Shown here: positions 1 through 5,663 of the stretch, in pieces | Layout of the letters: every line of letters begins with the position of its first letter | Numbering within the stretch: position 1 is the stretch's first letter | Assembly: GCA_945949035.1 (NCBI GenBank) | Contig: CAMFDH010000098.1 | Coordinates: forward strand, 1 to 5,663 | Length of the DNA: 5,663 bases | Direction: 5' to 3' | From: an uncultured Actinomyces sp. | GTDB lineage: Bacteria; Actinomycetota; Actinomycetes; Actinomycetales; Actinomycetaceae | Position numbers and translations under genes: made by a program | Notes under the pieces: model-generated | Told to the model about the DNA's origin: nothing | Seen by the model: only the letters and a program-made list of their open reading frames with translations | The model's database searches: none

Positions 1-116
1 GTGTTACGCAGCTTCCTCATGCCCGAAGCAAAGGCCTCGTAGGGAGCGGGCCCCGCCTTAGAGCCCAGCAGGAAACCCGCGGCCAAACCCGCCGCAAGGG
101 TGAACTTCATGCCCAT
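1..116 (-). CDS. YtxH-like small membrane-anchored protein (C-terminus cut by window edge)
   Basis: Only the first 38 codons are visible, because the gene runs off the left edge on the minus strand. The protein opens with a short hydrophobic, Ala/Gly/Leu-rich segment (about residues 5-18), followed by LLGSKAG and then PYEAF and a basic MRKLRN stretch. A small hydrophobic N-terminus, a G-(S/T)-(K/R)-AG turn and a nearby YE is the usual N-terminal pattern of YtxH-type proteins in Actinobacteria, where one membrane segment is followed by a helical, charged tail. Their function is not well defined. Two in-frame ATGs are possible, at 116 and 110. I prefer 116, because a GAGGA ribosome-binding-like sequence (131-127) lies 10 bases before it and would be 16 bases from the other. 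An in-frame TAA at 140-138 bounds the frame. It follows the ASCH-like gene by 43 bases with no visible terminator, so the two are probably cotranscribed. The family call rests on a short segment. Confidence 0.6.
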   Translation of the reverse strand, partial: MGMKFTLAAGLAAGFLLGSKAGPAPYEAFASGMRKLRN

Positions 117-159
117 CAGTAACCAATCCTCAAACGTTTAGCGCCCTCGGCCTGACCTA

Positions 160-573
160 TCACCTGGGATAGAGGCAACGCAGGGTTTCGGTGACCAGCC
201 TACCGGTGCTTTCGGGAGCGTCGCTGACGGTAACCGCCAGGGTGGCGGCCAGGGCAACGGGTCGCCCGGCCCCATCAACGACAATGGCGAGGTCGCCACG
301 CTGCGGCAGGGCACCATCATCGGGGTAGTTCTCTTCAGGTTCGACCACTTCAAGCGTCTTTTCAGCGATCAGCTTCCGAGCCAGCGCCGTCGCGTCCTCG
401 ACATTCCCACTGAGGTGCATCCACGGTGGGGTCATGGTCGAAGCCTGCTGCTGACCAAAGATCCCCTCAAGAGTTGCCCACCCCACATGGTCGCGGGAGA
501 AACCCCAGAAGTTCTGGACGATCTCTTCCGTTGGGGCCTGCGGGAACCGCGTTGCGGCCGATTCGTTTTCCAT
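160..573 (-). CDS. ASCH/YhfF-like domain protein, short and divergent
   Basis: This 137-residue soluble protein has no signal peptide or membrane segment. Its clearest motif is GDLAIVVDGAGRPVA at residues 93-107. This matches the 'GD-x-x-(V/I)-(V/L)-DG-x-G-x-PV' strand pair of ASCH proteins of the YhfF type, a PUA-related beta-barrel fold thought to bind RNA. Upstream, an FW pair (residues 22-23) and a GNVEDATALARKLIAEKT segment (56-73) fit the family's N-terminal FW and its 'GD-x-x-x-A-x-x-L-x-x-L-V-x-x-G-x-K' helix. The lysine survives, but the following Ala-Thr/Ser motif is lost. Family members usually continue with an acidic EGEGD-type segment and a WR-x-x-H helix. Here the protein ends 19 residues after SD-AP, so it is shortened or divergent. 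The ATG is forced: an in-frame TAG lies at 585-583, and the next candidate start, a GTG at residue 30, would remove the FW. GGAGGG abuts the ATG, too close for a normal ribosome-binding site. The role is unknown, and the family call is moderate. Confidence 0.7.
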   Translation of the reverse strand: MENESAATRFPQAPTEEIVQNFWGFSRDHVGWATLEGIFGQQQASTMTPPWMHLSGNVEDATALARKLIAEKTLEVVEPEENYPDDGALPQRGDLAIVVDGAGRPVALAATLAVTVSDAPESTGRLVTETLRCLYPR

Positions 574-579
574 CCCTCC

Positions 580-585
580 AGACTA
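580..585 (-). promoter_or_regulatory. Putative -10 element (TAGTCT) of a leaderless promoter for the ASCH-like gene
   Basis: Read on the minus strand, TAGTCT is followed by GGAGGG and then ATG. It therefore sits at -12 to -7 relative to the A of the start codon and fits the actinobacterial TAnnnT -10 consensus. This would put transcription initiation on the start codon itself, which would explain why the GGAGGG directly touching the ATG is too close to work as a ribosome-binding site. No convincing -35 is seen. TAGTCT also contains the in-frame stop that bounds the gene. Confidence 0.45.
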
Positions 586-661
586 GGCGACGAAGGTTTC
601 GCTGACGACTAAATCTGTCGTGACTTCACCGCGCCGAGGTGTGCTTGAGGCGAAATACGGC

Positions 662-667
662 TAGTTT
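662..667 (+). promoter_or_regulatory. Putative -10 element (TAGTTT) of a leaderless promoter for the hydrolase gene
   Basis: TAGTTT occupies -12 to -7 relative to the G of the GTG start at 674, with GGAACC between. It matches TAnnnT. The upstream bases contain no good ribosome-binding site, only a GGAA whose last base is two bases from the GTG, so transcription starting at the GTG is the economical explanation. No clear -35 hexamer is present at 17-18 bp spacing. This promoter would also drive hrpA if the two genes are cotranscribed. Confidence 0.45.
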
Positions 668-673
668 GGAACC

Positions 674-1453
674 GTGAGTGAGGTTGAGATTACAACGCCC
701 CGAGGTGTGACCCTACGGGGTACCTTCGTGAGCCCTGTGGACACTACGGATGCCGCTGTGGTGTTCTCACACTCCTTCCTCTGTGACCGCCAGTCCAGCC
801 CCCACTTCCCCCTTCTTGCGGCTCGCTACCGTCAGCTCGGCTACGCAACCCTGATCTTTGACTACTCGGGTCACGGGGCCTCAGACGACGATCCGATCAC
901 CTCTGAGAACAGGGTTGAGGACCTGCGGGCGGCCTCTGGTTGGCTCGCTGACCAGGGGTTTAACCGCCAGCTGCTGCACGCCCACTCCTCCGGTTCCATC
1001 TCCGCCCTCAAGGCGCGCCCCAAGGCCGTCAAGGCGATCTTCCTATCCAGCCCCATCCTGGGTCCGCTGGACTTCGAGTGGGAAAAGATCTTCTCCCCCG
1101 AACAGCTCGAAGAGCTGGAGCGTCGGCAAGAGACTCATATTTACGAAGACACCAACAGCGGACGCACATCATTCCACGTCACCCAGCAGACCCTGATCGA
1201 CCTCTCTTTGAACACGGCTGAATCCCTCCTCACCGGCCTCGAACAGCCGACCATGGTCCTGTTTGACGAGGGCGATGTGGAACGCGGGGTTGATGTCCAA
1301 GCCAACGATGTGGTCCGCCTGCTCCCCGAAGGTTCCCACCTCGAGATTGCCTCCGGTGAAGACTTCAGCCGCGAGGACCAGCTTCCCGCCATGTGGAAGT
1401 GGGCTGAGAATTGGGTTCGGGACCAGGTCCCGATCATCAGGAAACCGCGTTGA
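674..1453 (+). CDS. Alpha/beta-hydrolase fold protein, probable serine hydrolase/esterase
   Basis: This 259-residue cytoplasmic protein has the layout of a single-domain alpha/beta hydrolase. The N-terminal strands (residues 3-31) read like the 'G-x-x-L-x-G' start of the fold. HSFLCDR (33-39) stands where the HG-x oxyanion loop normally lies. LIFDYSGHGASD (60-71) is the typical 'FD-x-x-GHG-x-SD' loop. AHSSG (103-107) is the nucleophile elbow with Ser105; the first Gly of the usual G-x-S-x-G is Ala here. By alignment with the fold, Asp201 in FDEGD is the likely acid and His222 in GSH the catalytic histidine, so the triad looks intact. A lid or cap appears to be inserted around residues 130-180. 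The substrate cannot be read from the sequence. A GTG start at 674 gives a complete domain, although no ribosome-binding site supports it. The gene diverges from the ASCH-like gene and overlaps hrpA by four bases, so it is the first gene of a probable two-gene operon. Confidence 0.88.
   Translation: MSEVEITTPRGVTLRGTFVSPVDTTDAAVVFSHSFLCDRQSSPHFPLLAARYRQLGYATLIFDYSGHGASDDDPITSENRVEDLRAASGWLADQGFNRQLLHAHSSGSISALKARPKAVKAIFLSSPILGPLDFEWEKIFSPEQLEELERRQETHIYEDTNSGRTSFHVTQQTLIDLSLNTAESLLTGLEQPTMVLFDEGDVERGVDVQANDVVRLLPEGSHLEIASGEDFSREDQLPAMWKWAENWVRDQVPIIRKPR
1439..1444 (+). promoter_or_regulatory. Probable ribosome-binding site (AGGAAA) for hrpA
   Basis: AGGAAA lies inside the last codons of the hydrolase gene and ends five bases before the TTG at 1450. 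This spacing supports TTG 1450 as the hrpA start. The alternative in-frame TTG at 1411 has no comparable sequence before it, and an in-frame TGA at 1405-1407 closes the frame further upstream. Confidence 0.55.
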
Positions 1454-4400
1454 GCAGTTCCGAGGTAGCGGCGGGAACGGGCGGTAATCGTCCTCGACGC
1501 CGCGGTTCCCGGCGGGGTCGCTCGGGGCAGTCTCGCGGGCCACGCCAGGGCAGCGCCGCACGGGTTCAACGGGACTTCACCTTCGGTCCTGCTCAGTTGG
1601 CCGCTCGCGCAGCCGCACTCCCTGTCGTCACCTACCCCGACCTTCCGGTCAGTGCCCGGCGCGATGATATTGCGCGCGCCATCCGTGACCATCAGGTTGT
1701 TATCGTCGCGGGTGAAACCGGTTCGGGTAAGACCACGCAACTGCCGAAAATCTGCCTGGAGCTGGGCCGCGGGATTTCCGCCATGATCGGCCACACCCAG
1801 CCCCGCCGCCTCGCAGCACGCGCCGTGGCCGAACGAATCGCCGATGAACTGGGGCAGAAGGTCGGGAAGGAAGCCGGTGAGGTCGTCGGCTACCAGGTTC
1901 GTTTCACCGATGAGGTCGGGCCCACCACCCTGATCAAGCTGATGACCGACGGTATCCTGCTGGCTGAGATGGGGACCGATCCCCTGCTGCGCCGCTACGA
2001 CACGATCATCGTTGATGAGGCCCACGAGCGAAGCCTGAACATCGACTTCATCCTCGGTTACCTCGGTCGTATCCTGCCCCAGCGCCCCGACCTCAAGGTC
2101 ATCATCACCTCGGCGACCATCGACTCCCAGCGCTTCGCCGACCACTTTGCCAAGCAGACCGGGCAGCCCGTCCCAGTCATTGAGGTCTCGGGCCGCGCCT
2201 ACCCGGTTGAGGTCCGCTACCGACCCCTGTCCGCCGATCTTGCCAAGTCAGATGAGGACGAGGGGGCCCCGGAAGACTCCGCCCTCACGCCCAGTCTGGG
2301 CACCGCCCTGCACCCCGAGCCCAATCCGGGTGAGCTGGCCACCTACGGCTACGGCCTCGGCGACGACCTCGACATCGAGTCCGCCCTGGTCCACGCGGTC
2401 GACGAACTGCTGACCGAAGACCGCGGCGACATCCTGGTCTTCCTGCCCGGTGAACGCGACATTATTGAGGCCGAACAGGCCCTCAAGGAACACCTCGGCC
2501 GACGCTACGTCGCCGATGAGCGCGACGCCCACGGTTATGACGGGGTGCAGATCCTTCCGCTTTTCGCCCGCCTCAGCGCGGCCGACCAGCACCGTATTTA
2601 CGCCCCGCATTCGGTGCAGCGCGTCATTCTTTCCACCAATATCGCCGAAACCTCGCTGACCGTGCCCGGCATTCGCTACGTCATCGACGCGGGCTTAGCG
2701 CGCATCAGCCGCTTCTCCAACAAAACCAAGGTGCAGCGCCTCCCGATCGAGCCGGTCTCGAAAGCCTCCGCCTCCCAGCGAGCGGGTCGAGCCGGTCGAA
2801 CCAGCGAGGGCATCGCGATCCGCCTCTACTCGGAACGCGACTTCGACCGCCGCCCCCACTACACGGAGCCCGAGATTCTCCGCACCTCCCTGGCCTCTGT
2901 CATTCTGCAGCTGAGCGCGCTGGGACTGGGCGAGGTCAAGGACTTCCCCTTCCTTGATGCCCCCAACCCGCGGGCTGTTCGCGACGGCATCCAGCTGCTC
3001 ACCGAGATCGGTGCCCTCGACGCCAAGGAAAAGATCACGCCCCTGGGCCGGCGGCTGGCAACCCTGCCCATCGACCCGCGCCTTGGGCGAATGCTGGTCG
3101 AGGCCGATAAGAACGGCTGCGCCTCCGACGTCCTCATCATTGTGGCTGCGCTGTCGATTCAGGACCCGCGTGAACGTCCCCTAGAGATGCAGGAGGCCGC
3201 GGATCAGGCCCACCGTCGCTATGCGGATCCGACCTCGGACTTCATCACCTACCTCAACATGTGGCGCTACCTGGGGGTGCAGTCTCGCGACCTGTCCGGG
3301 AGTGCCTTCCGCAGAATGTGTAAGCGGGAATTCTTCCACTACCTGCGCTACCGCGAGTGGCGGGACATCGTCGGCCAGCTGCGGCAGATGTGCCGTCAGG
3401 TGGGGATCCGGGTGGAACCCCTCGGCCTGCCCTCACAGACCTTCATCAACTCTCTGCGTGACGAGGCGAACCACGTGGCCCGCGCGGTCATTGAGTACGG
3501 TCAGGGCACGAAGACGGTCGATGCCGATGAGGTGCACCGCGCCATGCTTTCCGGCCTGCTCTCTAACATCGGCTCCTGGGATGAGGCCAAGCGGGAGTAC
3601 GCCGGGGCCCGCGGCTCCCGGTTCACCATCTGGCCCGGTTCCGCGCTGAAGAAACGGCGCCCCGAGTGGATCATGGCCGCCGAACTGGTCGAAACGTCAC
3701 GCCTATTTGCCCGTACCGTCGCCGGAATCAAGCCGGAGTGGGTTGAGGCCTACGCGGGCGACCTCGCCAAGCGCAGCTACTCCGAACCTGTGTGGTCGAG
3801 GGCGCGCGGCAGTGCCCAGGTGACCGAGAAAGTCACCCTCTACGGGTTGACGCTGGTCGCGAACCGAACGGTTCCGCTGACGCGGCTTGGGGACACCGTC
3901 CTCGGCCGTGACTGGGGTGGCGCAGCAGCGGACTCCCTTGAGGAGTTGGCGGCTGTTCCGACCTCGCTGTCGGCGCACGACCTCGCCCGCGAAATGTTCA
4001 TCACCCACGCCCTTGTGGAGGGCGACTGGCGCGAAAACCACCTCGGTTTCGTCAAGCACAACAAAGATGTCATGGCCGAGGCCGAGGACATTTCGAAGCG
4101 GATGCGTGACCCCTCGCTGGTGCCCGATGAGGCGACGCGCTACCGCTTCTTCGCCAGCCGCATCCCGGCTTCGGCTACCTCAAGCGCAGCCTTCCTGAAG
4201 TGGTGGAACAAGCAGCGGCTTGAGACCCCGAAGCTCCTCAACTACTCGCTGGAAGAGCTGTTGCCCTCGGGGGCGCTGCTGGACCCCAAGGCCTTCCCCA
4301 GCACCTGGCAGTCGGGTGAGCTGGAGCTGGAGATCCGCTACGCCTTCACCCCGGGAAGCCAGGAGGACGGCGTCACCGTCGTCATTCCCCTGGCCGTGCT

Positions 4401-5663
4401 GCCGCGCGTCAAGGACATTGGTTTCGACTGGCTGGTTCCCGGCCTTCTCGACGACCTCTGCGTGGCGATGATCCGCGCCCTGCCGAAGAACAAGCGGCGC
4501 TTCCTCGCCCCCGCCACCCAGACCGGGAAAGAGGTGGCAGAGGCCGTTCGGCTGCGCCGCAGTCAACCCCGGGGCACCATCGAGGTCGAACCGCAGGAAG
4601 GGGCGGGCGATGAGACCAACCCCTACTCGCTGGAGGCCTCGCTGGATCGGCTCCGCTCCTGGGGCGCCCAGAGTGGCCGTGTTTCTGCGCAGAGCTCCCC
4701 GGTAACGCCGCCCCGGAAGACTGAGAAACCACCGGCGCCGCAGCCGGCCCGCCAAGCCACTTTCGCGGAAACCTTCGCGGCGGTGATTCGAGAGCGCAAC
4801 GGCATCGACCTCACCCCCGATGACCTGCGAGAGGCCCAGCGTCACCTGCCCCCGCACCTGCGTATCGGCTTCAACGTCCTCGACGATCGCGGCGCCCTTA
4901 TCGGAGCCTCAGAGTCGCTCACCGAGCTGCAGCGGCGCTTCGCCAAGAAGGCGACGGTCGCCCTGCAGTCTTCGGTTCACGAGGCGATGGAGGCCGCGCG
5001 CCGGAAGACCGGACGCAGTCGGGCCAAGGGTGACGTCGTAGAAGAAGTACCCGTTTCCACCACCCCGACGACACCGCCAAAAGATGGTGAAGTGACCCGG
5101 CAGAAAGAGGTTGGGCTTCGAGCCCACCTCCTCGGCGAACTCAGGTTGCCCACGGGCCGGGTCACCAGTCGCTGGAGTGGCAACCAAGCCCTCCTCCTCG
5201 CCGGTTCGCCCTACCCCGATACCGCCGCGCTGGTTGAGGACGCCCAGGTTGCGGCCGTCCTCGCCCTGATCAACCAGGCTCCGAAGCAGCTTCGCGAGGC
5301 CGACTCGGCGAACCAAGGTGAAGAGCTTCTGGCGTGGATGCGTCCCCGTTTTGAGGACGAGGTCTACTCCACCCTGCAGCGGGTGACCCGCGAGGTCGAG
5401 GCCTACGCCGCCCTGCAGGATGCCTGCCAGAAGCACCCGCAGGACGCGCTGAAGTATGTGCGCCGGGAGGCGGTGCGCCACGCCAAGACCCTGTTCAAGG
5501 ACGGCTACCTCAGCTCGCAGGCCCCGGCACTGGCCCCGCACGTCGCCCGCTACCTGCTGGCCGATGCCGAGCGAGTCAAACGGGCTTCTCGAGGCGGGGG
5601 TGAACTGCTGCGCGACCGGCGCAACTCCGAGGAGATTGCCGAGGTCGAACGTACCCTCACCCG
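1450..5663 (+). CDS. hrpA: ATP-dependent RNA helicase HrpA, DEAH-box family (C-terminus beyond window)
   Basis: The frame is open for 1404 codons and continues past the right edge. Superfamily 2 DEAH motifs appear in order: Walker A GETGSGKTT (88-96, Lys94), DEAH (189-192), SAT (221-223), ILVFLPG (328-334), STNIAETSLTVPGI (395-408) and QRAGRAGR (443-450). After them come the winged-helix/ratchet region (LGRRLATLPIDPRLGRML) and the OB-fold QDPRERP region. The long C-terminal part matches the DUF3418 region specific to bacterial HrpA. HrpA is a cytoplasmic RNA helicase; in E. coli it has been linked to fimbrial mRNA processing and to rescue of stalled or collided ribosomes. The TTG start overlaps the hydrolase stop (TTGA) and follows AGGAAA. 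Lineage features are an Arg/Gly/Ser-rich N-tail (14-41, 11 Arg), an acidic insert between motifs III and IV (about 261-305) and Pro-rich linkers near 1038-1102 and 1184-1222. By comparison with E. coli HrpA (about 1300 residues), perhaps 60-90 residues are missing at the end. No frameshift or stop was seen. Confidence 0.96.
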   Translation, partial: MSSSEVAAGTGGNRPRRRGSRRGRSGQSRGPRQGSAARVQRDFTFGPAQLAARAAALPVVTYPDLPVSARRDDIARAIRDHQVVIVAGETGSGKTTQLPKICLELGRGISAMIGHTQPRRLAARAVAERIADELGQKVGKEAGEVVGYQVRFTDEVGPTTLIKLMTDGILLAEMGTDPLLRRYDTIIVDEAHERSLNIDFILGYLGRILPQRPDLKVIITSATIDSQRFADHFAKQTGQPVPVIEVSGRAYPVEVRYRPLSADLAKSDEDEGAPEDSALTPSLGTALHPEPNPGELATYGYGLGDDLDIESALVHAVDELLTEDRGDILVFLPGERDIIEAEQALKEHLGRRYVADERDAHGYDGVQILPLFARLSAADQHRIYAPHSVQRVILSTNIAETSLTVPGIRYVIDAGLARISRFSNKTKVQRLPIEPVSKASASQRAGRAGRTSEGIAIRLYSERDFDRRPHYTEPEILRTSLASVILQLSALGLGEVKDFPFLDAPNPRAVRDGIQLLTEIGALDAKEKITPLGRRLATLPIDPRLGRMLVEADKNGCASDVLIIVAALSIQDPRERPLEMQEAADQAHRRYADPTSDFITYLNMWRYLGVQSRDLSGSAFRRMCKREFFHYLRYREWRDIVGQLRQMCRQVGIRVEPLGLPSQTFINSLRDEANHVARAVIEYGQGTKTVDADEVHRAMLSGLLSNIGSWDEAKREYAGARGSRFTIWPGSALKKRRPEWIMAAELVETSRLFARTVAGIKPEWVEAYAGDLAKRSYSEPVWSRARGSAQVTEKVTLYGLTLVANRTVPLTRLGDTVLGRDWGGAAADSLEELAAVPTSLSAHDLAREMFITHALVEGDWRENHLGFVKHNKDVMAEAEDISKRMRDPSLVPDEATRYRFFASRIPASATSSAAFLKWWNKQRLETPKLLNYSLEELLPSGALLDPKAFPSTWQSGELELEIRYAFTPGSQEDGVTVVIPLAVLPRVKDIGFDWLVPGLLDDLCVAMIRALPKNKRRFLAPATQTGKEVAEAVRLRRSQPRGTIEVEPQEGAGDETNPYSLEASLDRLRSWGAQSGRVSAQSSPVTPPRKTEKPPAPQPARQATFAETFAAVIRERNGIDLTPDDLREAQRHLPPHLRIGFNVLDDRGALIGASESLTELQRRFAKKATVALQSSVHEAMEAARRKTGRSRAKGDVVEEVPVSTTPTTPPKDGEVTRQKEVGLRAHLLGELRLPTGRVTSRWSGNQALLLAGSPYPDTAALVEDAQVAAVLALINQAPKQLREADSANQGEELLAWMRPRFEDEVYSTLQRVTREVEAYAALQDACQKHPQDALKYVRREAVRHAKTLFKDGYLSSQAPALAPHVARYLLADAERVKRASRGGGELLRDRRNSEEIAEVERTLT

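Larger units (their letters stand above)
577..670. repeat. Imperfect inverted repeat at the two divergent gene starts (arms 577-586 and 661-670)
   Basis: The left arm, tccagactag (577-586), and the right arm, ctagtttgga (661-670), are reverse complements at 9 of 10 positions and lie 74 bases apart. Each arm ends just before a start codon, so both genes begin with CTAGTYTGGA plus three bases and then the start. The arms are too far apart for a typical single operator or a stem-loop. The simplest reading is two similar promoters facing outward. The 100-bp gap between the genes holds no other feature that I can support. Confidence 0.5.

Noticed and set aside
415..612. Plus-strand frame opposite the ASCH-like gene
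   Set aside because: It overlaps a better-supported minus-strand gene, has no recognisable motif and runs into the divergent promoter region.
577..670. The inverted arms as a stem-loop terminator or as a single regulator operator
   Set aside because: The 74-base separation and the lack of a U-run argue against a terminator, and the spacing is too large for a typical dimeric operator. Paired outward promoters fit better.
1141..2145. Long minus-strand open frame (334 codons) opposite the hydrolase-hrpA junction
   Set aside because: It lies antisense to two well-supported genes, crosses their junction and has no recognisable domain. Its composition is that expected of the complement of high-GC coding sequence.
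4180..4857. Minus-strand open frame of 225 codons inside hrpA
   Set aside because: It is wholly antisense to the helicase frame, with no family motif and no plausible ribosome-binding context.
4909..5541. Minus-strand open frame of 210 codons inside hrpA
   Set aside because: It is antisense to conserved C-terminal HrpA coding sequence. It is a by-product of high GC content, which makes stop codons rare in all frames.

Overview
The window is high-GC, gene-dense DNA from a bacterium, most likely an actinomycete (Actinomycetota). The grounds are strong G/C preference at third codon positions, GTG and TTG starts, apparently leaderless promoters, and a very long HrpA-type helicase with basic and Pro/Thr-rich low-complexity segments. 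A member of the Actinomycetaceae or a relative is possible, but the sequence alone does not settle it. The region reads as ordinary chromosomal core: I see no mobile element, CRISPR array, tRNA or rRNA.

Layout: two genes lie on the minus strand at the left. The first, cut by the window edge, is a YtxH-like small membrane-anchored protein (116 to 1). Just upstream of it, probably in the same transcript, is a short, divergent ASCH/YhfF-like protein (573 to 160). A 100-bp intergenic gap (574-673) separates these from a plus-strand pair. In that gap the two divergent genes have nearly mirror-image start regions: a CTAGTYTGGA element with TAGTYT exactly six bases before each start codon, as expected of leaderless -10 promoters.

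The plus-strand pair is an alpha/beta-hydrolase (674-1453) and hrpA, a DEAH-box ATP-dependent RNA helicase that fills the rest of the window (1450 to beyond 5663). The two genes overlap by four bases (TTGA): hrpA starts on a TTG embedded in the hydrolase stop codon, so the two are probably cotranscribed and translationally coupled. The hrpA frame is open for all 1404 visible codons and runs off the right edge, probably short of its end by several tens of residues.

No clearly novel system is present. The points most worth a second look are the mirrored leaderless start regions, the coupling of a hydrolase with hrpA through a TTG start, lineage-specific insertions and a basic tail in HrpA, and the degenerate ASCH protein.
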